Below are positions 46,306-54,669 of a DNA stretch of 64,000 nucleotides, one piece after another. Origin of the DNA: Demequina litoralis (GTDB lineage: Bacteria; Actinomycetota; Actinomycetes; Actinomycetales; Demequinaceae); the NCBI RefSeq assembly GCF_030418455.1, contig NZ_JAUHPW010000002.1:62001-126000 (forward strand). The letters are read 5' to 3'. The translations under genes were made by a program, and so were the position numbers. The notes under the pieces are model-generated. The model was not told the DNA's origin. It made no database searches and saw only the letters and a list, made by a program, of their open reading frames with translations. Each line of letters starts with the position of its first letter. The first letter of the stretch is position 1.

Positions 46306-46734
46306 ATGATCGGTCCCGTCGAGATCGTCACCATCGCCTTCGCGGAGAGCCGCTTCGACGGCTCGATCCTCGCGGAGATCAAGAAGCTCGTCGAGACGGG
46401 GGTGATCTCGATCGTCGACGCCATCGTCGTGCACAAGGACGATGCGGGGGACGTCGAGATCCTCGAGCTCGCCGAGATCACGGACGACCCGGAGGTGACC
46501 GCCCTGAGCGAGCTGCTCGCGCGTCTCGACGGGCTGCTCAACGACGAGGACGCCGAGATCCTCGCCGATTCGCTGCCGCCGGGCGCGTCCGCCGCGATCC
46601 TGTGCTTCGAGCACTCGTGGGTGGTGCCGCTGCGGGACGCGATCGCCGCGGCCGGCGGCGAGCTGCTCGACACCGTCCGGGTGCCGGGCCCGGTGGTCCA
46701 GGAGGTCCTCGACGCCGTGCGCGCCGAGGCATAG
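46306..46734 (+). CDS. DUF6325 family protein
   Basis: A 142-residue soluble protein with the family pattern: GPVEIVTIAFAESRFDG at the start, VDAIVVHKDDAG, and a C-terminal half SAAILCFEHSWVVPLRDAI. The family is found beside SHOCT and DUF389 membrane proteins in actinobacteria, as here; its biochemical role is unknown. First gene of a three-gene operon. Confidence 0.85.
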   Translation: MIGPVEIVTIAFAESRFDGSILAEIKKLVETGVISIVDAIVVHKDDAGDVEILELAEITDDPEVTALSELLARLDGLLNDEDAEILADSLPPGASAAILCFEHSWVVPLRDAIAAAGGELLDTVRVPGPVVQEVLDAVRAEA

Positions 46735-46748
46735 GGAGGAGCGGGACG

Positions 46749-47129
46749 ATGCGCAGGATGGGACGACCGGGACTGGTGGGCACGATGGCGCGGACGGCGG
46801 TCATCGCCGGCACCGCGCAGGCGGTGGGCGGGCGCGTCTCGCGCCGGCAGAACCAGCGCTGGAGCGCGCAGGAGCAGCAGGCCCAGCAGGAGCAGTACGC
46901 CGCGGACCAGCAGGCCTACCAGGCGCAGCAGTCGCAGGCGCAGATGGCGGCGATGCAGGCGGAGCTCGCGCAGCTCCAGCAGCAGCAGGCGCCGGCCCAG
47001 GTGGAGGCGGCGCCGGCGGGCGGCGGGGGCGACCTCATGGGCGAGCTGCAGAAGCTCGCGCAGATGAAGGAGGCCGGCATCCTCTCCGACGCCGAGTTCG
47101 CGGCCGCCAAGGCGAAGCTCCTCGGGTGA
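46749..47129 (+). CDS. SHOCT-domain protein
   Basis: A 126-residue protein. Basic N-terminus with a short hydrophobic stretch (about 10-25), a Gln/Ala coiled coil (about 35-85; nearly half Gln and Ala) and a C-terminal SHOCT helix pair (about 95-126; LQKLAQMKEAGILSDAEFAAAKAKLL). SHOCT domains mediate oligomerisation at membranes. The GGGAGGAG ribosome site and ATG overlap one copy of the GGACGATGCG motif. Its stop overlaps the next GTG. Confidence 0.85.
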   Translation: MRRMGRPGLVGTMARTAVIAGTAQAVGGRVSRRQNQRWSAQEQQAQQEQYAADQQAYQAQQSQAQMAAMQAELAQLQQQQAPAQVEAAPAGGGGDLMGELQKLAQMKEAGILSDAEFAAAKAKLLG

Positions 47130-48169
47130 CCTCCGCGGCGTCGGCACCTCGCGAGTCGCGCCGCGGCGCGAGGCTCAACTCCGTCGACTACATGCGGGAG
47201 GCCGTCTTCTTCGACGGCGAGCGCGTCCGAGCCCAGCACACGCGCTTCTGGCTGCTGCTCATCCTCGCGTCGATCATCGCGACCGCCGGCGTCGTCGCGG
47301 ACTCCACGGCGACCGTGATCGGCGCGATGATCGTCGCCCCGCTCATGCGCCCCATCCAGGGCACGATGCTCGCGACGGTGCTGGGCGACCGTCGCAACCT
47401 CAGCCGGTCGGTCGTCATCATGGTCGCGGGCGTGGCCGCCGTCATCGCGATCGGCTTCCTGTTCGGCCTGGTGCTGATCCAGGACATCTCCGCGGCCACC
47501 AACGCCCAGGTCGCCGGCCGGGTCTCGCCGAAGGTGGTCGACCTGCTCGCGGCGCTCGCGACGGGCATCGTGGGCTCGATCGCGCTGCTGCGCTCCGACA
47601 TCTCCGACACCCTGCCCGGGGTCGCCATCGCGATCTCGCTCGTGCCGCCCCTCGCCGTGGTCGGGCTCACCCTGGAGTCGGGGCACGTCTCCCAGGCGGC
47701 GGGCGCGATGCTGCTGTTCACCACCAACGTCGCCGCGATCCTCGCGACCGGGTCGGTCGTCATGGCCATCTACGGCTACGCGAAGCTGCGGATCGAGCTG
47801 GCGGACGACAAGGAGGCGGAGCGACGCCGGCGCGCACGCAGCTACCTCACGACCATCCTGCTGCTGCTGGCGGTGTCGGTGCCGCTGACGTACTCGTCGC
47901 TCAAGACCATCGAGGACCGCACGCGCATGGCGCGGGTGACCGCGTTCGTCGAGGAGGCGACCGAGGGCACGCGCTGGTCGATCGTGTCGATCGATCCGCG
48001 CGAGGCCAGCCGCATCCTGGTGATCGTCAAGGGTGCGCCGCCGCTGCCGGACGTCGCCGCGGTCTACGACGCGATGGCGGGCGAGGGGCTCGACGTCTCC
48101 CTGATCGACCTCGAGTTCATCCCCGCGTACGACTTCGACTCCGAGCACCTCGAGTCGCCCGAGACCTGA
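47126..48169 (+). CDS. DUF389 membrane protein
   Basis: A 347-residue protein with six to seven membrane segments (about 40-255) and a C-terminal soluble domain. Motifs VIGAMIVAPLMRPI and AISLVPPLAVVG are typical of DUF389. Function unknown. The GTG overlaps the SHOCT stop by four bases, so the three genes form one unit, a combination seen in other actinobacteria. Confidence 0.88.
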   Translation: MTSAASAPRESRRGARLNSVDYMREAVFFDGERVRAQHTRFWLLLILASIIATAGVVADSTATVIGAMIVAPLMRPIQGTMLATVLGDRRNLSRSVVIMVAGVAAVIAIGFLFGLVLIQDISAATNAQVAGRVSPKVVDLLAALATGIVGSIALLRSDISDTLPGVAIAISLVPPLAVVGLTLESGHVSQAAGAMLLFTTNVAAILATGSVVMAIYGYAKLRIELADDKEAERRRRARSYLTTILLLLAVSVPLTYSSLKTIEDRTRMARVTAFVEEATEGTRWSIVSIDPREASRILVIVKGAPPLPDVAAVYDAMAGEGLDVSLIDLEFIPAYDFDSEHLESPET

Positions 48170-48190
48170 CGCCGAGCGGCTCGCCTCAGG
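48165..48190. terminator. Weak hairpin between convergent genes
   Basis: Outer CCTGA/TCAGG and inner CGAGC/GCTCG arms with mismatches between, spanning both stop codons in a 16-base gap. Confidence 0.35.
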
Positions 48191-48647
48191 AACCGACCGG
48201 GAACTCGATGCGCGTCCGCAGCTCGGCCTCCGGCGTCACGTCGGGGTCGTCGAGGTAGATCTCGCGCGGGCCGCCGGCGATCTGCAGGCCCTGCTCGCCG
48301 ATCGCGGCCCAGATCGCCTGGTAGGTCGCGCCGAGCCCCGCGTACGGCCCCACGTGCGTCGCGGTCGCGACCGTCCTGCCCGGCAGGGTCTGCACGTCCG
48401 CGCCCTCGAGCTCGGCGACGTCGGGATCGATCGGCACCGCGACCACCATGAGCAGCGGCTCCCCCTCGACCATCGACTCGGGGTACCACGTGAGCGGCGG
48501 TCCCGCGGGGGTGAGACCCCGGCGGTCGATCGCCGTCATCACGGCGCCGAAGCCGTCCGCCATGGCCGGCCCGATCTCCTCCATGGGCGCCCGTCGGGCG
48601 ACGGACGCCACCGGGAGCGGGTCGACCTCGACGATCTCGAGCTCCAT
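48186..48647 (-). CDS. GyrI-like small-molecule-binding domain protein
   Basis: A 153-residue stand-alone effector-binding (AraC-E/GyrI-like) domain: two beta-alpha-beta repeats, motif ATATHVGPYAGLGATYQAIW and a final acidic strand LRTRIEFPVG. No DNA-binding part. Such proteins bind drugs or other small aromatics. It neighbours a TetR-controlled exporter, which fits a role in toxin handling, but that link is inference. Confidence 0.85.
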   Translation of the reverse strand: MELEIVEVDPLPVASVARRAPMEEIGPAMADGFGAVMTAIDRRGLTPAGPPLTWYPESMVEGEPLLMVVAVPIDPDVAELEGADVQTLPGRTVATATHVGPYAGLGATYQAIWAAIGEQGLQIAGGPREIYLDDPDVTPEAELRTRIEFPVGS

Positions 48648-48725
48648 GGTCGCCTCCCACGCGGGCGTCCCACGGCGGTCCGGACCCGCCCCACCACCCT
48701 ACGGCCGAGGGCGACGGGGCGCGCG

Positions 48726-50720
48726 TCAGATCCGGTCCACGCCCGCGTCGTCCAGCTCCTCGCCGCGATGCGGCGGGGCGCCCGGGTGCGGCACCGACGG
48801 ATCGTCGAAGACGGTCACGAGCTCGCCGGTGGTCGGGTCCACCGGGTCGATCGGCGGCTCGACCTCCTCGAGCGGCGCCGCGAACTGCGCCTCGTACAGC
48901 CGCGCGTACGCGCCCTTGGCCTTGAGGAGCTCCCCGTGGTTCCCCTGCTCGACGATGCTGCCGTTCTCCATCACCAGGATGAGGTCCGCGTCGCGGATGG
49001 TCGACAGGCGGTGGGCGATGACGAAGGCGGTGCGGTCCTGGCGCAGCTTGGCCATCGCGCGCTGGACCAGCAGCTCGGTGCGGGTGTCCACCGACGAGGT
49101 CGCCTCGTCGAGGATGAGCACCTGCGGCTGCGCCACGAACGCGCGGGCGATCGTGACGAGCTGGCGCTCTCCGGCCGAGAGGTTGGTCGCGTCGTCGTCC
49201 AGCACGGTGTCGTAGCCGTCGGGCAGCGAGTGCACGAAGCGGTCCACGTAGGCCGCCTTCGCCGCGGCGAGGATCTCCTCCTCGGTGGCGTCCGTGCGGC
49301 CGTACGCGATGTTGTCGCGGATGGTGCCGCCGAACAGCCACGTGTCCTGCAGCACCATGCCGGTGCGCGAGCGCAGGTCCTGGCGGGTCATCGCGGCGGT
49401 GTCCGTGCCGTCGAGCGTGATGCGGCCGCTGGTGAGCTCGTAGAAGCGCATGACGAGGTTGACCAGCGTGGTCTTGCCCGCGCCGGTCGGCCCCACGATC
49501 GCGACCGTGCGGCCGGGCTCGACCACCAGGTCGAGGTTGTCGATGAGCGGCTTGTCCTCGACGTAGCGGAACGACACGTCCTCGAACACGAGGCGGCCGT
49601 GGTCGTCCACGGGGCTCTCGGCCGGCTCCGGGTCCGCGCCCTGCTCCTCGGCGTCGAGCAGCTCGAACACGCGCTCGGCGCTCGCCACGCCCGACTGCAG
49701 CAGGTTCGCCATGGAGCCGAGCTGGCTCACCGGCTGCTGGAACTGCCGCGAGTACTGGATGAAGGCCTGGACGTCGCCGAGCGTCATGGTGCCGTTCGCC
49801 ACGCGCAGGCCGCCGACGACCGCGATGGCCACGTAGACGAGGTTCCCGATGAACATCGCCGAGGGCATGATGATGCCGGAGATGAACTGCGCGCCGAAGC
49901 TGGCCTCGTAGAGCTGCTCGTTCTTGCGCGCGAACTCCTCGCGCGACTCGCGGCCGCGGCCGAAGACCTTGACGAGCGTGTGCCCGGTGTAGGCCTCCTC
50001 GATCTGCGAGTTGAGGTCGCCGGTGTGCCTCCACTGCGCGACGAACTTGGGCTGCGAGCGCTTCGCGACGAGCGCGACGATCACGGTGGTGAGGGGGATG
50101 GAGACGAGCGCGACGAGCGCGAGCCCCCACGAGATCGAGAACATCATGATGAGGATGCCGATCACGGTGAGCACCGAGGTGAAGATCTGGCTCAGCGTCT
50201 GCTGGAACGTCTGCGCGATGTTGTCGATGTCGTTGGTGACGCGGCTGAGGAGGTCGCCGCGCTGGTGGCGGTCGAAGTAGCTGAGCGGCAGCCGGTGGAT
50301 CTTGTCCTCGACGTCCTGGCGCAGGCGGTACATGGTGCGCTGCGTCACGCCGTTGAGGATGAACCCCTGGAGGAGGCCCAGCACCGTCGAGCCGATGTAG
50401 ATGAGCACGACCCACAGGAGGATGCCGTGGAGCTTGGGGAAGTCCACGCCGCCCGCGAGGAACCCCTCGAAGATCACGGTGGTCGCGTTGCCGAGGATCT
50501 TGGGGCCGACGACGGACAGCGCGACGGAGCCGACACCGAGGAAGGCGACGACGACGACCAGGGCGATCTCGGGCCTCAGCAGCCCGGCGAGCCGCTTGCC
50601 GGACTCGACGAAGTTGCCCGCCTTCTCGCTCGGGGCGCCCATCCCGGGCCCCCCGGGGCCGTGCTGACGCGGCGGAGGCTTCGGCGCGTCCCGCTTCTCC
50701 GCGGTGGCGTTGTCGCTCAT
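48726..50720 (-). CDS. ABC exporter half, consensus ATPase subunit
   Basis: A 664-residue fused membrane domain and ATPase. Six membrane helices lie in about 45-345. The ATPase has Walker A GPTGAGKT and Walker B ILDEAT with the catalytic Glu, but a degenerate signature (SAGER instead of SGGQ). Its partner has the opposite pattern, so the two form a heterodimer with one working and one degenerate site, as in TM287/288 or BmrCD. Pro/Gly-rich tails at both ends. Overlaps its partner by four bases (ATGA). Confidence 0.92.
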   Translation of the reverse strand: MSDNATAEKRDAPKPPPRQHGPGGPGMGAPSEKAGNFVESGKRLAGLLRPEIALVVVVAFLGVGSVALSVVGPKILGNATTVIFEGFLAGGVDFPKLHGILLWVVLIYIGSTVLGLLQGFILNGVTQRTMYRLRQDVEDKIHRLPLSYFDRHQRGDLLSRVTNDIDNIAQTFQQTLSQIFTSVLTVIGILIMMFSISWGLALVALVSIPLTTVIVALVAKRSQPKFVAQWRHTGDLNSQIEEAYTGHTLVKVFGRGRESREEFARKNEQLYEASFGAQFISGIIMPSAMFIGNLVYVAIAVVGGLRVANGTMTLGDVQAFIQYSRQFQQPVSQLGSMANLLQSGVASAERVFELLDAEEQGADPEPAESPVDDHGRLVFEDVSFRYVEDKPLIDNLDLVVEPGRTVAIVGPTGAGKTTLVNLVMRFYELTSGRITLDGTDTAAMTRQDLRSRTGMVLQDTWLFGGTIRDNIAYGRTDATEEEILAAAKAAYVDRFVHSLPDGYDTVLDDDATNLSAGERQLVTIARAFVAQPQVLILDEATSSVDTRTELLVQRAMAKLRQDRTAFVIAHRLSTIRDADLILVMENGSIVEQGNHGELLKAKGAYARLYEAQFAAPLEEVEPPIDPVDPTTGELVTVFDDPSVPHPGAPPHRGEELDDAGVDRI

Positions 50721-52450
50721 CCGGCCACCTCCTCGGCCCGCATCTGGGTACTGACGATCTCCTGGTAGGTGGGCGACGTCTCGAGCAGCTGCGCATGCGT
50801 GCCGCGATCGACGATGCGTCCGTCCTCCATCACCAGGATCAGGTCCGCATCGACGATGCTCGAGACCCGCTGGGCCACCACGATCACGGTCGCATCGGTG
50901 ACGTCGCGCGCGAGCGCGGCGCGGAGCCGCGCGTCGGTGGCGGTGTCGAGCGCCGAGAACGAGTCGTCGAAGATCAGCACGTCGGGCTCGCGCACGAGCG
51001 CGCGGGCGATCGACAGGCGCTGGCGCTGGCCGCCCGACACCGTGGTGCCGCCCTGCGCGACCGGCGTGTCGAGCTGGTCCGGCATCGCACGGACGAAGTC
51101 CTCGCCCTGCGCGATCGCGAGCGCCGACCACAGCTCCTCGTCCGTGGCCTCCTCGCGGCCGTAACGCAGGTTGGAGCCGACCGTGCCCGCGAACAGGTAG
51201 GGCCGCTGGGGCACCAGGCCGATGCGCGACCACAGGGACTCGAGGTCCGCTCGCCGCACGTCGAGCCCGCCGACGGTGACCGAGCCCTCGCTCACGTCGT
51301 GGAGCCGCGGGATGAGGCTGATGAGCGTGGTCTTGCCCGCGCCGGTGGAGCCGATGATCGCGGTGGTCGTGCCGCGCCGCGCCGTGAACGAGATGTCCGA
51401 CAGCACCGGCTGCTCGGCGCCCGGGTAGGTGAACGTCACCCGGTCGAAGACCACCTCGCCGGTCGAGGGGACCGGGGCCGCCGCATCGTCCCCCTGCACC
51501 GTGCTCTCGGTGCCGAGCACCTCGCCGATGCGGTCCGCGGCGACCGCGGCACGCGGGACGAGGACGAACAGGAACGTGGCCATCACCACCGAGAAGAGGA
51601 TCTGGGCGAGGTAGCTGAGGAACGCGGTGAGGGCGCCGACCTGCATCTCCCCCGCGTCGATCCGGTAGCCGCCGAACCAGATCACCGCCGCCGAGCCGGC
51701 GTTCACGACGAACAGCACCAGGGGGAACATCGCCGCCATGAGCCGGCCGGCCTTGAGCGCGGACTCCGTCACGAGCGCGTTGGCGTCGGCGAAGCGCTCC
51801 TCCTCGACGGGCTCGCGCACGAACGCGCGCACCACCCGGATGCCGGTGAGCTGCTCGCGCAGGACGCGGTTGATGCCGTCGATGCGCGTCTGCATGCGGC
51901 GGAAGTGCGGCACCATGCGCCACACGATGAGGAGCACGATGACGACGAGCAGCGGGATGGCGACCGCCATGATCCAGCTGAGCTCGGGGTCCTGCTCGAT
52001 CGCGAGCGCGATGCCGCCGATGAGGGTGAAGGGCGTGGTCATGAACATGGTGCATGTCATCACCACGAGCATCTGGACCTGCTGGACGTCGTTGGTGGTG
52101 CGGGTGATGAGCGACGGCGCACCGAAGCGCTGCACCTCGGCCTCGGAGTACGTCGCGACCCGTCCGAACACGTCCCGACGCAGGTCCCGTCCGACCCGCA
52201 TCGCGAGCTTCGCGCCGAAGTAGACGGCGGTGATCGTGCACACGAGCCCGACGAACGACAGCGCGAGCATCCACCCGCCCATGCGCCAGATGTAGTCCGT
52301 GTCACCGGTGGCGACGCCCTTGTCGATGATGTCGGCGTTGAGCGTCGGCAGGTAGAGGTTGACGATGGCCTGGGCGCACTGGAACACGACCACGCCGGCG
52401 AGCAGGGGCCAGTACGGCCGGACCGAGGCGACGAGCAGCCTCCAGAGCAT
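50717..52450 (-). CDS. ABC exporter half, degenerate Walker B subunit
   Basis: A 577-residue exporter subunit. Six membrane helices (about 15-310), ATPase with Walker A GSTGAGKT, intact signature VSGGQRQ, but Walker B ends IFDDSF with Asp in place of the catalytic Glu. The ATP pocket it forms with the partner's SAGER signature is the non-hydrolytic one. ATG five bases after the TetR gene, with GGAAGGGGA ahead, so the exporter is under that regulator. Drug or lipid export is likely; substrate unknown. Confidence 0.92.
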   Translation of the reverse strand: MLWRLLVASVRPYWPLLAGVVVFQCAQAIVNLYLPTLNADIIDKGVATGDTDYIWRMGGWMLALSFVGLVCTITAVYFGAKLAMRVGRDLRRDVFGRVATYSEAEVQRFGAPSLITRTTNDVQQVQMLVVMTCTMFMTTPFTLIGGIALAIEQDPELSWIMAVAIPLLVVIVLLIVWRMVPHFRRMQTRIDGINRVLREQLTGIRVVRAFVREPVEEERFADANALVTESALKAGRLMAAMFPLVLFVVNAGSAAVIWFGGYRIDAGEMQVGALTAFLSYLAQILFSVVMATFLFVLVPRAAVAADRIGEVLGTESTVQGDDAAAPVPSTGEVVFDRVTFTYPGAEQPVLSDISFTARRGTTTAIIGSTGAGKTTLISLIPRLHDVSEGSVTVGGLDVRRADLESLWSRIGLVPQRPYLFAGTVGSNLRYGREEATDEELWSALAIAQGEDFVRAMPDQLDTPVAQGGTTVSGGQRQRLSIARALVREPDVLIFDDSFSALDTATDARLRAALARDVTDATVIVVAQRVSSIVDADLILVMEDGRIVDRGTHAQLLETSPTYQEIVSTQMRAEEVAG

Positions 52451-52455
52451 AGGGA

Positions 52456-53055
52456 TCAGTCCCCTTCCTTGGCGATGCCGTGCAGGATGAAGTCGGCGAG
52501 CTCGGACGGATCCGAGGCACCTCCGGTGGTGAGGAACGGCATCGTGGTGCCGAACACCAGGATGCGCAGATAATCGACGGCTGTCGCGACGGGGACGCGC
52601 AGCCGGGCCGCGTCCGGGGCGAGCAGCCGCTCGACGACGCCGGTCGCCTCGGCGAGCGGCGGCTTGCGGTGGCCGTGGCCGTCGGACCCCGTGTGCCGCG
52701 CGTGCTCGCGCGGACCGAGCGCCGTCATGAAGCGCACCACCCCCGACACGCGGCCGTGGAGCGCGCTGACGATGACCTCGATCTTGGCCTCGAGGCTCAG
52801 GGCGGGGTCCACGCCGTCGAGGAAGGCGAGGATCTCGGTGGGGTCCATCACGCGGGCGATCGCCGCGTCGATGAGCGCGTCCTTGTCGGGGAAGGCCCGG
52901 AACACGGTGCCCTCGGCGATCCCGGCGGCGTCCGCGAGCTCGCGCGTGGTGACCTCGGCGCCGCGCTCGAGCAGCAGCGGGACCGCCGCGTCGAGGATCT
53001 GCTCGCGCCGCGCCTCGGGGGACATCGGGCGGGCCCGGCCGGTCTTCGCGCTCAC
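52456..53055 (-). CDS. TetR-family repressor of the adjacent ABC exporter
   Basis: A 199-residue regulator. TetR helix-turn-helix at about 15-60 (EARREQILDAAVPLLLERG, TTRELADAAGIAEGTVFRAF), then a ligand-binding helical domain. An 18-base palindrome overlaps its promoter, so it probably represses itself and the exporter until a substrate binds. The GTG at 53055 is set by TACGGT six bases upstream (leaderless). Confidence 0.9.
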   Translation of the reverse strand: MSAKTGRARPMSPEARREQILDAAVPLLLERGAEVTTRELADAAGIAEGTVFRAFPDKDALIDAAIARVMDPTEILAFLDGVDPALSLEAKIEVIVSALHGRVSGVVRFMTALGPREHARHTGSDGHGHRKPPLAEATGVVERLLAPDAARLRVPVATAVDYLRILVFGTTMPFLTTGGASDPSELADFILHGIAKEGD

Positions 53056-53061
53056 CCCGCC

Positions 53062-53085
53062 ACCGTAAGTGAGTGAGCACTCACT
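53062..53085 (-). promoter_or_regulatory. TetR operator and leaderless promoter
   Basis: AGTGAGTGAGCACTCACT (53068-53085) is an 8+2+8 perfect palindrome directly upstream of TACGGT (53062-53067), which is six bases from the TetR GTG. The stop codon of the upstream GNAT gene lies inside the palindrome. Confidence 0.75.
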
Positions 53086-53683
53086 CCGCAAGCGGTGGCG
53101 GTGCCAGCCGGCGCGCGAAGGTGACCGTCGCATCGTCCCCTCCGACGGCCTCGAAGCCCACCCGCGGGTAGAAGGCCTGCGCCCCCGCGTTGGCGCGCTC
53201 GGCGACGAGGTGCACTCCGGCGACGCCCCTGCCGGCGAGCAGGGCGCATGCGGCCTCGATCAGCGCCCGGCCGGCGCCCCGGCCCTGCTGGTCCGGCAGC
53301 AGGTCGATGTGGAGGTGGGCGGGGAAGAGATCGAGCCGCGGGGTCAGCATGCGCGACGGGTCCCCGGCGGACGGGAGCAGCCACGCGTCGTCGGGGGTGC
53401 GCTCCGCGTGCGTCGGGCCGACCCGCGGCCACCAGTCGTCGACGAACCACCGCTGGAACACCGCGGTGTCGGACGTGCCGAGCACGTAGCCGCGCGCCTC
53501 GCCCCCGTCGTCCCAGACGAGGCAGAAGCCGCCCGGCCCGCGGAGGTACGGCGTGGCGTAGACGTCCGCGAGCACGGTGTCGTCGCCGAAGCGGCCCGTC
53601 GCATCGTCCCCCTGGGCGCCGGTGAGCAGGCAGATCCGGGCGATCGCGGCGTGGTCCGCGGCGGTCGCCGGACGGATGCTCAC
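53081..53683 (-). CDS. GNAT-family N-acetyltransferase
   Basis: A 200-residue acetyltransferase. Acetyl-CoA-binding motif A DQQGRGAGRALIEAA (about 133-147) and the motif-B segment ANAGAQAFYPRVGFE. Cytoplasmic; substrate unknown. GTG overlaps the upstream gene stop by four bases. Confidence 0.88.
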   Translation of the reverse strand: MSIRPATAADHAAIARICLLTGAQGDDATGRFGDDTVLADVYATPYLRGPGGFCLVWDDGGEARGYVLGTSDTAVFQRWFVDDWWPRVGPTHAERTPDDAWLLPSAGDPSRMLTPRLDLFPAHLHIDLLPDQQGRGAGRALIEAACALLAGRGVAGVHLVAERANAGAQAFYPRVGFEAVGGDDATVTFARRLAPPPLAE

Positions 53684-54633
53684 GCCGCCTCGCGGTCCCG
53701 CTCGAGACGCGCGATGAGCAGCGCCAGGCCGACCGCCAGCACGACGCCCACGACCGTGAGGCCGATGCGCTGGAGGGCGGCGTCCCATGCGCCCGCCGGC
53801 GAGGCGGCTCCGGCCAGGAGGACGATGACGGCGGCGGTGAACGCCGCGCCGCGGATCTCGTCCTTGGCGATGCTCCACGCGAGCCCGCCGACGGCCGCGG
53901 CGACGGCGAGCGCGATCGCCAGCCAGGCCGGCAGCACCGACGACAGCACGGCGCCCGCGAGCGTGCCGACCACCGTGCCGACCACCCGCCGCCGCGCACG
54001 CGCCGTGGTCTCGCCGCGGACGGGCACCAGCACCGCGCTGAGGGCGACCACGAGCCACAGCGCGTGCTCGAGCTCGAGCGCGCGCCCGATCCCGATCGCG
54101 ACCCCCGAACCGGCGGCCAGGGCGGCCACGTAGACGAGGCCGGTGCGCCGCGGCAGCGCCGCGGCCGGCAGGCGCGCGAGCCCGAGCGCCGCGAGCGCCA
54201 GCGGCACCCCGACGGCGGCGGCCGCGACGCCGACCATCGCCGCCCACGGCCCGATGTCGGCTGCCGCGGTGCCGGCGACCGCGAGCACCACCGGCGCCGT
54301 GCCGGCCACCGGGCCGTAGCGCAGCACCACCGGGAGGGTCACCGCGGCCGAGGCCGCCGTGAGGAGGCCCAGCAACAGCGCATCGTCCCTCGCGAGCGTC
54401 GCGAGCGCCGCCAGCACGGCGATCGCGAGCCCGAGAGCCATCGCATGCCAGCGCGGCCCGCTCATCAGCGACACCATCACGACGGTGAGGCCGCCCAGGG
54501 CCGCGCCGACACCGGCGCCGACGCCGGCCGCCCATCCGACCGCGACCGCCACGGCGACGAGGACCGCCACCACGACGGCTGCCAGCCGCAACGCCTTCCC
54601 GGGCGGAACGATCGCCGGTCTGCCTGATCCCAT
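53680..54633 (-). CDS. FUSC-like polytopic membrane protein
   Basis: A 317-residue protein with about ten hydrophobic segments in two blocks separated by a polar region. The second block (WLVVALSAVLVPVRGETTARARRRVVGT and following) matches the pattern of fusaric-acid-resistance/aromatic-acid-exporter (FUSC) proteins. It may export small acids; not proven. ATG is leaderless and divergent from the TRIC gene with only 36 bases between the start codons. Confidence 0.7.
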   Translation of the reverse strand: MGSGRPAIVPPGKALRLAAVVVAVLVAVAVAVGWAAGVGAGVGAALGGLTVVMVSLMSGPRWHAMALGLAIAVLAALATLARDDALLLGLLTAASAAVTLPVVLRYGPVAGTAPVVLAVAGTAAADIGPWAAMVGVAAAAVGVPLALAALGLARLPAAALPRRTGLVYVAALAAGSGVAIGIGRALELEHALWLVVALSAVLVPVRGETTARARRRVVGTVVGTLAGAVLSSVLPAWLAIALAVAAAVGGLAWSIAKDEIRGAAFTAAVIVLLAGAASPAGAWDAALQRIGLTVVGVVLAVGLALLIARLERDREAA

Positions 54634-54639
54634 GCGACG

Positions 54640-54663
54640 AGCCTAGGGCCGCGCCCGTAGGCT
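54640..54663. promoter_or_regulatory. Back-to-back leaderless promoters
   Basis: TAGGCT occurs on the minus strand at 54640-54645 (six bases from ATG 54633) and on the plus strand at 54658-54663 (six bases from GTG 54670). Only 12 bases separate the two -10 elements, so each -35 region overlaps the other promoter and its start. Confidence 0.65.
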
Positions 54664-54669
54664 CGTGCC

